Origin: PALSA-1004 sp041483135
GTDB taxonomy: Bacteria > Pseudomonadota > Gammaproteobacteria > Burkholderiales > SG8-41
NCBI GenBank assembly: GCA_041483135.1
Contig: JBGPFE010000018.1
Coordinates: 9,124 to 73,123 of the forward strand
DNA: 64,000 nucleotides
Direction of reading: 5' to 3'
Of this stretch, positions 42,415 to 50,682 are shown one piece after another. Made by a program: the position numbers and the translations under genes. Every line of letters begins with the position of its first letter. Position 1 is the first letter of the stretch. The notes below the pieces were generated by a model. That model was not told where the DNA came from. It worked only from the letters and a program-made list of their open reading frames with translations, and searched no databases.

Positions 42415-43632
42415 ATGATACGCCGCTGCGCCGCGCTGATCGCGCTGGCCATGCTCACCGCGTGCGAAACGCTGCTACCGGGTAAACCTCCGGCCGCCCC
42501 AACGCCCGCACCGACAACCGTCCCTGCAGCGCCGGCGCCGGCTGTCGAAGCTCCGCCGGCGAAACCGCCGGCGCCCGTCAGTCCGCTGCGCGCGAGCAGC
42601 TGGGATGCCATTTCCGGCTGGCACGACGACAACCCGCAGCTCGCCTGGGGCGCGTTCCTCACGGGTTGCGGCGCGCTCAAGGTCCAACCCGCATGGCAAT
42701 CGGTGTGCGCTGTCGCAGCGACGTTGAGCGAACCTTCGCGCGACACGCTCCAGCGCTTTTTCGAGCTCAACTTCACGCCTTATCAGGTCGTCAATCCCGA
42801 CGGCAGCGACGGCGGCATGGTCACCGGCTATTACGAGCCGCTGTTGCATGGCAGCCGCTCGCGCAGCCCGCGCTATCGATTCCCGGTATACGGCGTGCCC
42901 GACGATCTGCTGGTGATCGACCTCGGTGAGCTTTATCCGGAACTCAAAAACATGCGGCTGCGCGGCCGGCTCGAAGGACGGCGCGTGTTGCCGTACTTCA
43001 ATCGCGCGCAGATCGATGAAGGTGCGGCGCCGGTCGCCGGCAAGGAAATCGTGTGGGTCGAGGACGCGGTCGAGCTGTTCTTCATGCAAATCCAGGGGTC
43101 GGGCCGCGTCAGGCTCGACAGCGGCGAGACCCTCATGCTCGGTTACGCCGACCAGAACGGTTATCCCTACCGCTCGATCGGGAGGCTGCTGATCGACCGC
43201 GGCGACCTGCCGCTCGAAAAAGCGTCGATGCAAGGCATCCAGGCGTGGGCGAAACAGAACCCCGGCAAGCTGCAGGAGCTGCTTAATTACAACGCGAGCT
43301 ATGTATTCTTCCGCGAAATGCCGCCCGGCCTGCCGGGTCCGCTCGGGACGCTCGGCGTGCCGCTCACCGCGCGCCGCAGCATCGCGGTCGACGCGCGCTA
43401 CATTCCGCTCGGCGCGCCGGTATTTCTCGCCACCACCTGGCCTAACTCGCGCCGGCCGCTCAATCACCTGACGCTCGCGCAGGACACCGGTGGCGCGATC
43501 CGCGGCGCGGTGCGCGCCGATTTCTTCTGGGGTTTTGGCGACGAGGCCGCATCGCTCGCCGGCCGCATGCGCCAAAACGGGAAAATGTGGGTGCTGCTGC
43601 CGAACGGCCATCCACTGCCGAACGGAAATTAA
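42415..43632 (+). CDS. mltA: Membrane-bound lytic murein transglycosylase A
   Basis: A 405-residue lipoprotein (lipobox LTAC, Cys17) with a Pro/Ala linker. The MltA domain contains GMVTGYYEPLLHGSR, WVEDAVELFFMQIQGSGRV, and the 3D domain YVFFREMPPG ... LTLAQDTGGAIRGAVRADFFWGFG, where the Asp of QDTGG is catalytic. It cuts the MurNAc-GlcNAc bond from the outer membrane inner face. The start at 42415 is used; a GTG six codons earlier is less likely. Confidence 0.95.
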   Translation: MIRRCAALIALAMLTACETLLPGKPPAAPTPAPTTVPAAPAPAVEAPPAKPPAPVSPLRASSWDAISGWHDDNPQLAWGAFLTGCGALKVQPAWQSVCAVAATLSEPSRDTLQRFFELNFTPYQVVNPDGSDGGMVTGYYEPLLHGSRSRSPRYRFPVYGVPDDLLVIDLGELYPELKNMRLRGRLEGRRVLPYFNRAQIDEGAAPVAGKEIVWVEDAVELFFMQIQGSGRVRLDSGETLMLGYADQNGYPYRSIGRLLIDRGDLPLEKASMQGIQAWAKQNPGKLQELLNYNASYVFFREMPPGLPGPLGTLGVPLTARRSIAVDARYIPLGAPVFLATTWPNSRRPLNHLTLAQDTGGAIRGAVRADFFWGFGDEAASLAGRMRQNGKMWVLLPNGHPLPNGN

Positions 43633-43639
43633 CGACGCC

Positions 43640-44308
43640 TCAGCGCACGGCCCCTGCGCTGTCGCCGTAGAGGTACTTGACCTGCAGCTGCAGCCGGCTT
43701 TTTACCGGATGCCCCTGTTTCTGCGCCGGGGAAAACCGCAGCGCGCGGAACACCGCGAGCGTGGCCTCTTCGAAATAACCCGGCGGCTGGGCATCGATCA
43801 CCGATACTTCGTTCACGACGCCGAACTCGTCGATCAACAACAGCAGCGCCAACTTGCCGTCCAGGCGTTGAGCGGCTGCCGCGTCGGGGTAATCGAGCCT
43901 GATCGGCGTCAGCGGCTGCGGATAAACATCGAGCTGCTTCGGCGTGTACCAGGTCGGATCGCGGATGAACGGGACGTCTATGCCGCTGCTGGGCGAGGAA
44001 ACCGGCGCGCTTGCGGGCTTCGGTTCGGCTTTGGGTTCAGCCGGTTTCGGCTGAACTTCAGCGTTGACTGCCGCCGTCGTCTGGTCCGCGGGGACCAGCG
44101 TCGATGCCTGCGCCGGCGGTTCGGGCGTGGCCGGCTCGAGTCGCGCGTAGATCGTGGAAACGATGTTAGGCGCGCCGCCGGTCGGATTGACCGGTATGCC
44201 GGCGAGCACCGCCAGGTGCAGCAGCAGCGACAGCGAGCACGCGACGAGCAGCCGCGACAGGGGTTGATTCAAGTCGGGACCCGGGGTTACCGCGAAAGCG
44301 GCCATCAT
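43640..44308 (-). CDS. TonB-like energy transducer
   Basis: A 222-residue protein. It has an N-terminal membrane helix (about residues 20-38), a Pro/Ala/Glu/Lys-rich periplasmic spacer (for example PAEPKAEPKPASAPV), and a C-terminal TonB-type domain (DGKLALLLLIDEFGVVNEVSV, AVFRALRFSPAQKQGHPVKSR). ExbB/ExbD are not present nearby, so it would rely on a complex encoded elsewhere. Two adjacent ATGs (44308 and 44305) are possible. The gene is convergent with mltA; dsbC lies upstream on the same strand. Confidence 0.8.
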   Translation of the reverse strand: MMAAFAVTPGPDLNQPLSRLLVACSLSLLLHLAVLAGIPVNPTGGAPNIVSTIYARLEPATPEPPAQASTLVPADQTTAAVNAEVQPKPAEPKAEPKPASAPVSSPSSGIDVPFIRDPTWYTPKQLDVYPQPLTPIRLDYPDAAAAQRLDGKLALLLLIDEFGVVNEVSVIDAQPPGYFEEATLAVFRALRFSPAQKQGHPVKSRLQLQVKYLYGDSAGAVR

Positions 44309-44357
44309 CGAATCGCCACCGCGCCTTTCACACTGCAAACCGCAGCGGCTGCCGCCG

Positions 44358-45080
44358 CTATTTGGCTTGCGTGCCAGCCGCCAGGCGCTGCTCGATCATC
44401 TCGACGGGAATGGCGCCGGGAATACGCTGGCCATCGGCAAAGAACATCGTCGGCGTTCCGGAGATGTTTTTCTGCTTGCCGAACGCGACGGTCTTCTCGA
44501 TCGCAGTCGTGTCGCAGGTACCGGGTGCCGTCGGCGCAACGCCGTTGACCAGCTGGTCGTCCCACGCCTTGGCGCGGTCTTTCGAGCACCAGATCGATTT
44601 CGCTTTTTCGACCGAGTCGGGGCCCAGCACCGGGTACAGGAACACGTAGATCGTCACGTCGTTGATCTTGGTGAGGTCCTGCTCGAACTTCTTGCAGTAG
44701 CCGCAATTGGGATCGCCGAAATAGGCCAGCTTGCGCGTGCCCTTGCCTTTGACTTTCTTGAACGCGAGATTGAGCGGCAGCTCGCTGAACTTGATCGCGG
44801 TGAGCCGGCTCATGCGTTCCTCGGTCAGGTTCGCCTTTCTGTCGGTGTCGATCAGGCTGGCGTTGACGAACAGATAAGCAGCTTTCTCGTCGGTATAAAT
44901 CAGCTGTCCGTTGGAAAAAACTTCGTATATCCCGGCCAGCGGCGTTTTGGTCACGCTTTCAACCGGGATGTCCGGGTATTTTTTCTCCAGCGCCGCCCTG
45001 ACCGTAGCTTCGCTGGCGCCGGCAATGGTGCTGACACACGCCAGCATCAGCAAGGAAACTACCGCAATGACTTTACGCAT
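44358..45080 (-). CDS. dsbC: Thiol:disulfide interchange protein DsbC
   Basis: A 240-residue periplasmic disulfide isomerase. It has a signal peptide (residues 1-about 22), an N-terminal dimerisation domain (IPVESVTKTPLAGIYEVFSNG), the active site CGYC (Cys126, Cys129) in FGDPNCGYCKKFE, and the cis-Pro loop ISGTPTMFFADG. The ATG at 45080 has AAGGA 5 nt upstream. Confidence 0.95.
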   Translation of the reverse strand: MRKVIAVVSLLMLACVSTIAGASEATVRAALEKKYPDIPVESVTKTPLAGIYEVFSNGQLIYTDEKAAYLFVNASLIDTDRKANLTEERMSRLTAIKFSELPLNLAFKKVKGKGTRKLAYFGDPNCGYCKKFEQDLTKINDVTIYVFLYPVLGPDSVEKAKSIWCSKDRAKAWDDQLVNGVAPTAPGTCDTTAIEKTVAFGKQKNISGTPTMFFADGQRIPGAIPVEMIEQRLAAGTQAK

Positions 45081-45117
45081 GATGGTCCTTAACAAGTGAT
45101 GATTTTGATTCGACAGC

Positions 45118-46284
45118 TTATCCGACCGCGTGTTGCACCAGAAGGTTCTTCAGGTGCGCCTGGCGGTTGGTCAGGCGCAGGCCAAAGTTGCGCAATCCCG
45201 CCAACCACGGATTGTCGTTGTTGAACAGCCGCTGCAAAGCGTCGGTAGCGAGCCGCATGGTGGCGATGTCTTCCCGGCGCGCACGCTCGTAACGGCGCAA
45301 CAGGTGATAGTCGCCGCAGTCGGTCTGGGCGCCGCGTTGCGCCAACACCCGCGCGAGTTCGCGCGCGTCGCGAAAACCGAGATTCACGCCCTGCCCGGCG
45401 AGCGGGTGCACATTATGCGCAGCGTCCCCGACCAGGGCAAGGCGCGGCATCACCAGTTGCCGTACGCGCTGCAGCCGCAGCGGGAATGCCGCCGCCGGCG
45501 TGATCAGCTTGAGCTCGCCGAGCGCGTCATGGCTGGCTGCAGTGACTTGTGCAGCGAGTTCAGCGCGCGTGAGCTTGAGCAGCCGCGCCGCGTGCTCGTC
45601 CGCGGTTGACCACACCATCGAGACCCGCTCCCCCGGCAACGGCAGCAACGCCAGCACGCCGTCGCGCCGGAACCATTGCATCGCGATGCCGCGATGCGGC
45701 CTGGTGGCGGCGAAATTAGCGACCACCGCCGTCTGCCGGTAGGGCCGCATTACAACTTCGATCGCGGCTTGCGCGCGTGTCCATGAATCCGCGCCGTCGG
45801 CGCCGACTATCAGTCGCGCGCGCAGCGTGCGGCCGTCGCCCAACTCCAGTTGCGCCGCTTCCGCCGCGAACTTCAAAGCCTTGCCGGTCGCGGGCGCAAT
45901 CACTTCGACGTGCGGCGCATGCTTCAGCATGTCCCACATTACGCGCTGCAGCTCGCGGTTCTCGACGATGAATGCCAGCTCGCGCAAGCCGGCGTTATAA
46001 GCGCTGAAATCGATGCCGGATCGGACATCGTCGCCGAAAATGCGCATTTCCTCGACCTGGCTCACGCGTGCCACGTCGAGTTGTTGCCACACGCCGCAAC
46101 TCTCGAGAAATGCCGCGGCCCCGGGACTGATCGCGTAGACCCGGCTGTCCCAGCCGGCGGCGCGCACGGCAAATCGCGGCAGCTGCGCTTCGATCACCGC
46201 GAGCTTGAGTCCGGAAGTTCCGAGCGCCAAAGCCAGGCTCGCGCCGACCAAGCCGCTGCCGACCACCACGACGTCAAAATCCAT
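45118..46284 (-). CDS. FAD-dependent ubiquinone hydroxylase (UbiH/UbiF/COQ6 family)
   Basis: A 388-residue flavoprotein monooxygenase. It has the Rossmann motif VVVVGSGLVGASLALAL, the DG motif region RLIVGADGADSWTR, and the FAD motif LALVGDAAHNVHPLAGQGVNLGFRDARELA. It hydroxylates a ubiquinone precursor ring, working with enzymes such as Coq7 (about 14 kb away). Which ring position (UbiH, UbiF or UbiI) cannot be decided by eye. Confidence 0.92.
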   Translation of the reverse strand: MDFDVVVVGSGLVGASLALALGTSGLKLAVIEAQLPRFAVRAAGWDSRVYAISPGAAAFLESCGVWQQLDVARVSQVEEMRIFGDDVRSGIDFSAYNAGLRELAFIVENRELQRVMWDMLKHAPHVEVIAPATGKALKFAAEAAQLELGDGRTLRARLIVGADGADSWTRAQAAIEVVMRPYRQTAVVANFAATRPHRGIAMQWFRRDGVLALLPLPGERVSMVWSTADEHAARLLKLTRAELAAQVTAASHDALGELKLITPAAAFPLRLQRVRQLVMPRLALVGDAAHNVHPLAGQGVNLGFRDARELARVLAQRGAQTDCGDYHLLRRYERARREDIATMRLATDALQRLFNNDNPWLAGLRNFGLRLTNRQAHLKNLLVQHAVG

Positions 46285-46416
46285 AGTCCATCACTATGTT
46301 ATCGTGCAAACCGCGAGTGTATAGCACCCCGCCGCTCCCGCAATAACGGCGCCGCCCGGCGGTCATTACACGGCGACAAACGGAGCGTCGCGGCATTACC
46401 TAACTATCTGCAATTC

Positions 46417-46445
46417 TTGACAAAATCCGGGTCGAAATTTAGACT
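46417..46445 (+). promoter_or_regulatory. Sigma-70 promoter of the tRNA gene
   Basis: A perfect -35 TTGACA (46417-46422), 17-nt spacer and -10 TAGACT (46440-46445). The expected start of transcription is within about 10 nt of the mature tRNA 5' end at 46462. Confidence 0.85.
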
Positions 46446-46461
46446 GCCGCCCCTCCTACTC

Positions 46462-46537
46462 GGCGAGTTAGCTCAGCGGTTAGAGCAGCGGAATCATAAT
46501 CCGTTGGTCCGGGGTTCAAATCCCTGACTCGCCACCA
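46462..46537 (+). tRNA. tRNA with CAU anticodon (Met elongator or Ile2)
   Basis: A 76-nt tRNA including the encoded CCA. Acceptor stem GGCGAGT/ACTCGCC, D arm with AGCTCAG...GAGC, anticodon stem GCGGA/TCCGT with loop ATCATAA (anticodon CAT), and T arm with GGTTCAAATCC. It has no initiator features. CAU tRNAs are either elongator Met or Ile2 (lysidine-modified), and the two are hard to separate by eye; features such as GGTTAGAGCAG recall both. Confidence 0.93.
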
Positions 46538-46591
46538 ATTCCTCCTGTCCGGCGATTGGCGATCACGCCAAGCCGCCGCCACTAAACTAGG

Positions 46592-46663
46592 TATAATGCG
46601 CACCCCTGATCGGGGGTGCCCATGGGTCGCCCAGGGCGCCGGCATCGGCATCTCGGTTATAAT
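46592..46663. other. Stretch after the tRNA with two TATAAT boxes and a hairpin
   Basis: TATAAT occurs at 46592-46597 and again at 46658-46663, both in the forward direction towards the exported-protein gene at 46721. Neither has a good -35 at the right distance. Between them is a 7-bp inverted repeat GCACCCC/GGGGTGC (46600-46619). The boxes may be weak promoters for the hypothetical-miaB unit. Confidence 0.4.
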
Positions 46664-46720
46664 GCAGGGGGCTGATTTAAAAAGGGTTTCGAATATATCT
46701 TGAGGTGCGCTCAGAGTACT

Positions 46721-47044
46721 ATGCGTAACTGGCTGCTGGTATTAATAGCGTCGGGTTTGTTGCTGGCGGTGGTTGCGCACGCCCAATTTCGCCCGTTGCC
46801 TCCCAATGCCAAGCGCGCGACCACGGGACAGCAACGCTACGCGCTGCCGTTGATCGATATCGGCGGCACCGTGGTCAAGCTCGCGCCCGGCGGAGTGATT
46901 TATGATCAGAACAACCGCAGCCTCGTGCACGGCGCGCTGCCGCTGGGCGCCGACGTCTTGTACACGACCGACATGAACGGCGACGTCGCGCGCATTTATA
47001 TCCTGACGCCTCAGGAACAGGCGCAACTCAATCAGCGGAAGTAA
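46721..47044 (+). CDS. Small exported protein of unknown function, upstream of miaB
   Basis: A 107-residue protein with a signal peptide (residues 1-about 21, cleavage after AHA). The mature part is short and beta-rich (YALPLIDIGGTVVKLAPGGVIY, ADVLYTTDMNGDVARIYILT). I do not recognise a family. A TTG seven codons upstream is an alternative start. Its stop is 5 nt from miaB, so the two are likely co-transcribed. Confidence 0.75.
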   Translation: MRNWLLVLIASGLLLAVVAHAQFRPLPPNAKRATTGQQRYALPLIDIGGTVVKLAPGGVIYDQNNRSLVHGALPLGADVLYTTDMNGDVARIYILTPQEQAQLNQRK

Positions 47045-47049
47045 CGGGC

Positions 47050-48384
47050 GTGGCGCAGAAACTCTACATCAAGACTTTCGGCTGCCAGATGAACGAGTAC
47101 GACTCGGACAAGATGGCCGACGTGCTCAATGCCGCACAAGGCATGGTCGCGACCGCGACGCCCGACGATGCCGACGTGATTCTGTTCAACACCTGCTCGG
47201 TGCGTGAAAAAGCGCAGGAGAAGGTGTTTCACGACCTCGGCCGCGTCAAGCACCTGAAGCATGCGCGGCCCGACTTGATCATCGGTGTCGGCGGCTGCGT
47301 CGCCAGCCAGGAAGGCGCTGCGATCGTTGCGCGCGCACCCTACGTCGACCTGGTATTCGGCCCGCAAACGTTGCACCGGCTGCCCGACATGATAGCCGCG
47401 CGCCGCGCGGGCGGCACCCCACAGGTCGACATCTCATTCCCGGAAATCGAGAAGTTCGACCACCTGCCGCCGGCGCGCGTCGCCGGCAGCACGGCGTTCG
47501 TGTCGATCATGGAAGGCTGCAGCAAGTACTGCACGTTTTGTGTCGTACCCTACACGCGCGGCGAGGAAGTCTCACGGCCGTTCGACGACGTGCTGACCGA
47601 AGTCGCCGAGCTTGCCGAGCAAGGCGTCGGTGAAGTCACGCTGCTGGGACAGAACGTCAATGCCTACCGCGGGCGCATGCTAGACGGCGCGCTCGCCGAT
47701 ATCGCGCTGCTGCTCGAATACGCGGCTGAAATCCCCGGCATCCAGCGCCTGCGGTACACGACTTCCCACCCGAGGGAATTCACCCAGCGCCTGATCGACG
47801 TTTACGCGCGCCTGCCGCAGCTGGTGAGCCACGTGCACCTGCCGGTGCAGTCGGGCTCGGACCGCGTGCTCGCCGCCATGAAGCGCGGCTACAGCGTGCT
47901 CGAATACAAATCGATCGTCCGCCGGCTGCGCAAAGTGCGTCCCGGGATTTTAATCTCGTCTGATTTCATCGTCGGCTTTCCCGGGGAGACTGCCGCCGAT
48001 TTCGAGGCCACGCTGAAACTCATCGGGGAGGTCGGTTTCGATGCGAGCTTCAGCTTCATCTACAGCCCGCGCCCAGGCACGCCGGCCGCCGGGCTGCCCA
48101 ACGCAACACCGCATGAAGTCAAGCTCGCGCGGCTGCAGCGCCTGCAGGCGCTGCTCGAGACCGGGGCGCAGGCAATCAGCCGGACGATGGTCGGCACCAC
48201 CCAGCGTATTCTGGTCGAAGGCGCGTCGAAAAAGGATGCGTGCGAGCTCGCCGGGCGCACCGACAATAACCGCGTCGTCAATTTCGTCGGCGAGCCGCGG
48301 CTCGCCGGACGGTTTGTCGACGTTATCATCACCGCCGCGCTGCCGCATTCGCTGCGCGGCGAGATCGCGCTCGTTCACGCTTGA
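47050..48384 (+). CDS. miaB: tRNA-2-methylthio-N6-dimethylallyladenosine synthase
   Basis: A 444-residue radical-SAM methylthiotransferase acting on position 37 of tRNAs. The N-terminal UPF0004 domain has three Cys of an auxiliary cluster (KTFGCQMNEYDS, LFNTCSVREKA, GVGGCVAS). The radical SAM motif is GCSKYCTFCVVPYTRG, with a TRAM domain at the C terminus. The start is GTG at 47050. The stop overlaps the TTG start of the PhoH-like gene (TTGA). Confidence 0.96.
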   Translation: MAQKLYIKTFGCQMNEYDSDKMADVLNAAQGMVATATPDDADVILFNTCSVREKAQEKVFHDLGRVKHLKHARPDLIIGVGGCVASQEGAAIVARAPYVDLVFGPQTLHRLPDMIAARRAGGTPQVDISFPEIEKFDHLPPARVAGSTAFVSIMEGCSKYCTFCVVPYTRGEEVSRPFDDVLTEVAELAEQGVGEVTLLGQNVNAYRGRMLDGALADIALLLEYAAEIPGIQRLRYTTSHPREFTQRLIDVYARLPQLVSHVHLPVQSGSDRVLAAMKRGYSVLEYKSIVRRLRKVRPGILISSDFIVGFPGETAADFEATLKLIGEVGFDASFSFIYSPRPGTPAAGLPNATPHEVKLARLQRLQALLETGAQAISRTMVGTTQRILVEGASKKDACELAGRTDNNRVVNFVGEPRLAGRFVDVIITAALPHSLRGEIALVHA

Positions 48385-49343
48385 AACCGGTCGAAGTTTC
48401 CTTCACGCCGGTCGACAACCAGCGGCTCGCCAATCTGTGCGGCGTGCTTGACGAAAACCTGCGCCAGATCGAAACCGCGCTCGATGTCGTGATCGCGCGC
48501 CGCGGGGAGAATTTCGCGCTGGCCGGCAGCCCCGACCAGACGCGTCTTGCCGCGCGGGCACTCAGGAAATTCTATGCCAAAGCCAGACGCAACCTGTCGG
48601 TCGAGGATGTGCAGCTGGAGCTGATCGAAGTGACGCGCGCCAAACCGTCAGCCCAGGCCGACGACGCACCGCAACTCAAAACCCGGCGCCACGATCTGCA
48701 CGGCCGCACGCCGCGCCAGGTGCTGTATCTGAAACAAATCCAGAGCCACGACATCACGTTCAGCATCGGCCCCGCCGGCACCGGCAAAACCTATCTCGCC
48801 GTGGCCTGCGCGATCGACGCGCTCGAGCGCGACAGCGTCAAGCGCATCGTGCTGGTGCGCCCGGCCGTCGAGGCCGGCGAGCGGCTGGGCTTCCTGCCCG
48901 GCGACATGGCGCAGAAAGTCGATCCCTACCTGCGCCCGCTTTACGATGCGCTCTACGACCTGATGGGCTTCGACAAGGTGATGAAGCTCTTCGAGCGCAA
49001 CGCGATCGAGGTCGCCCCGCTCGCGTTCATGCGCGGCCGGACGCTCAATCATGCGTTTGTGATCCTGGACGAGGCGCAGAACACGACACCCGAGCAGATG
49101 AAAATGTTTTTGACGCGCATCGGCTTCGGCAGCAAGGCGGTCGTCACCGGCGACATCACGCAAATCGATCTGCCGCGCGGCCACAAGAGCGGATTGAACG
49201 AGGCGCGCGCGGTCTTGAAGCGCGTGCGCGGCATCGCCTTCATCCACTTCCAATCGAGCGACGTGGTGCGCCATCCGCTGGTGCAGCGTATCGTCAATGC
49301 CTACGAGCGGCACACCAAAGCGCAAGCCGAGCCGGACGCCTGA
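48381..49343 (+). CDS. PhoH-like ATPase (YbeZ)
   Basis: A 320-residue P-loop ATPase. Walker A GPAGTGKTYLAVA, VRPAVEAGERLGFLPGD, and Walker B HAFVILDEAQNTTPEQ; an N-terminal KH-like region precedes. YbeZ proteins pair with YbeY in rRNA processing. The TTG start at 48381 overlaps the miaB stop. The miaB-ybeZ-ybeY-corC-lnt order is conserved in proteobacteria. Confidence 0.94.
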   Translation: MKPVEVSFTPVDNQRLANLCGVLDENLRQIETALDVVIARRGENFALAGSPDQTRLAARALRKFYAKARRNLSVEDVQLELIEVTRAKPSAQADDAPQLKTRRHDLHGRTPRQVLYLKQIQSHDITFSIGPAGTGKTYLAVACAIDALERDSVKRIVLVRPAVEAGERLGFLPGDMAQKVDPYLRPLYDALYDLMGFDKVMKLFERNAIEVAPLAFMRGRTLNHAFVILDEAQNTTPEQMKMFLTRIGFGSKAVVTGDITQIDLPRGHKSGLNEARAVLKRVRGIAFIHFQSSDVVRHPLVQRIVNAYERHTKAQAEPDA

Positions 49344-49860
49344 GCTCGCGTTGACGGTCCAGTATGGCACCCGCTCCGCTCAGTTGCCGTCACGCGCCAA
49401 GCTCGGGAAATGGGCGCGCGCGGCGCTCGGGAAAAGCGCCCGCATCACGCTGCGCCTCGTCGGCGAACGCGAAGCGCGCCTGCTCAATCACCATTACCGT
49501 GGACATGACTACGCCACCAACGTGCTGACTTTCATCTACTCAGACCGGCGCCCGCTCGCGGGCGATCTAGCGATCTGCGCGCCGGTGGTGGCGCGCGAAG
49601 CGCGCATGCGCGGCATCAGCGCCGAAGCGCATTACGCACACCTGGTGGTGCACGGGATGCTGCATCTACAGGGCCATGATCACGAACATGCGAGCGAGGC
49701 CCGCCGCATGGAACAACTGGAAACGCGGATCCTCGGACGACTTGGATTTGCCGATCCCTACGATGGAGAAACGATAGCAGAGAGGCGAAAAGCGAAGAAG
49801 CCTCACCCCTCACGCCTCACCCCTCGCGCCTTGCGCAAACATGGACGATACGCAGACTAA
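49297..49860 (+). CDS. ybeY: Endoribonuclease YbeY
   Basis: A 187-residue metal-dependent RNase for rRNA maturation and quality control. The motif HGMLHLQGHDHEH supplies the three zinc His ligands, and the catalytic Arg/Asn region is YRGHDYATNVLTF. The ATG at 49297 overlaps the phoH-like gene by 47 nt; a TTG at 49351 (MTVQYGT) is an equally sensible start. After the usual end (GFADPYDG) there is an atypical 30-residue basic tail encoded by a heptamer array. Confidence 0.93.
   Translation: MPTSGTPKRKPSRTPELALTVQYGTRSAQLPSRAKLGKWARAALGKSARITLRLVGEREARLLNHHYRGHDYATNVLTFIYSDRRPLAGDLAICAPVVAREARMRGISAEAHYAHLVVHGMLHLQGHDHEHASEARRMEQLETRILGRLGFADPYDGETIAERRKAKKPHPSRLTPRALRKHGRYAD
49781..49830 (+). 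repeat. Heptamer array within the 3' end of ybeY
   Basis: Three 7-mers of A/G-rich type ending in GCG or GC (49781-49801) are followed by four 7-mers of form TCRCNCC (49803-49830: TCACCCC, TCACGCC, TCACCCC, TCGCGCC). The two halves are roughly inverse to each other in composition. The unit is 7 nt, so it shifts frame through the codons and produces a low-complexity basic tail in YbeY. Confidence 0.65.
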
Positions 49861-50674
49861 ACCTACGTGGCTCGAGCGGCTTGGCGCGCTCCTGATGCGC
49901 GAGCCGGAGGACCGCGAGCAGTTGATCGGGCTGCTGCGCTCGTCCTACGACCGCAACCTGCTCGACAGCGACGCGCTGTCGATGATCGAAGGCGTGCTGC
50001 AGGTCGCGGAGATGCAGGCGCGCGACATCATGATTCCGCGCGCGCAGATGGACGTCATCGACATCGGCGAGCCGCCCGACAAGTTCATCCCGCTCGTGAT
50101 CCAGACCAACCACTCGCGCTTTCCGGTGATCGCGGACAACAAAGACGACGTGATCGGCATTCTGCTCGCCAAGGACCTGCTGCGCTATTACGCCGGCGAG
50201 GAGGAGTTCAAAGTGCGCGATATGCTGCGGCCGGCCGTGTTCATTCCCGAATCGAAGCGGCTCAACGTGCTGCTCAAGGATTTCCGCGCCAACCGCAACC
50301 ACATGGCGATCGTGGTAGACGAGTACGGCGGCGTCGCCGGACTGGTGACGATCGAGGACGTGCTCGAGCAGATCGTCGGCGACATCGAAGACGAGTACGA
50401 TTTCGACGAAACCGCGGACGACATCATCGCCGACAAGGGCGGCGCCCACCGTGTCAAGGCGGTGACCGAGATCGCCAAATTCAACGCGGCATTCGGCACC
50501 CGCTTCAGCGAGGAGGAAAACGACACCATCGGCGGCCTCGTGCTGGCGCGCTTCGGCCGCATGCCCAAGCGCGGCGAGCAGTTGAGCTTCGACAATCTGA
50601 ACTTCAAAGTGCTGCGCGCCGACAGCCGCCGGTTGCATCTGTTGCTGGTGGAAAAAAAGGCCGGCGCAAAATAA
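49841..50674 (+). CDS. corC: CorC/HlyC family transporter-associated protein (YbeX)
   Basis: A 277-residue cytoplasmic protein with a pair of CBS domains (ARDIMIPRAQMDVIDI, HSRFPVIADNKDDVIGILLAKDLL; AIVVDEYGGVAGLVTIEDVLEQIVGDIEDEYD) and a C-terminal CorC_HlyC domain (DTIGGLVLARFGRMPKRGEQL). It has been linked to magnesium and cobalt efflux and to ribosome metabolism. It overlaps the end of ybeY by 20 nt, and lnt begins 9 nt after it. Confidence 0.93.
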   Translation: MDDTQTKPTWLERLGALLMREPEDREQLIGLLRSSYDRNLLDSDALSMIEGVLQVAEMQARDIMIPRAQMDVIDIGEPPDKFIPLVIQTNHSRFPVIADNKDDVIGILLAKDLLRYYAGEEEFKVRDMLRPAVFIPESKRLNVLLKDFRANRNHMAIVVDEYGGVAGLVTIEDVLEQIVGDIEDEYDFDETADDIIADKGGAHRVKAVTEIAKFNAAFGTRFSEEENDTIGGLVLARFGRMPKRGEQLSFDNLNFKVLRADSRRLHLLLVEKKAGAK

Positions 50675-50682
50675 AGGCCGGC

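Noticed and set aside
46439..46651. Minus-strand 70-codon frame containing WWRVRDLNPGPTDYDSA
   Set aside because: It is the antisense of the tRNA gene. Translations of this kind opposite tRNAs are a well-known source of false protein entries.
49867..50682. Upstream extension of the lnt frame through corC
   Set aside because: It is out of phase with corC, which has good CBS-domain sequence. The lnt gene starts at the GTG at 50683 with a ribosome site.
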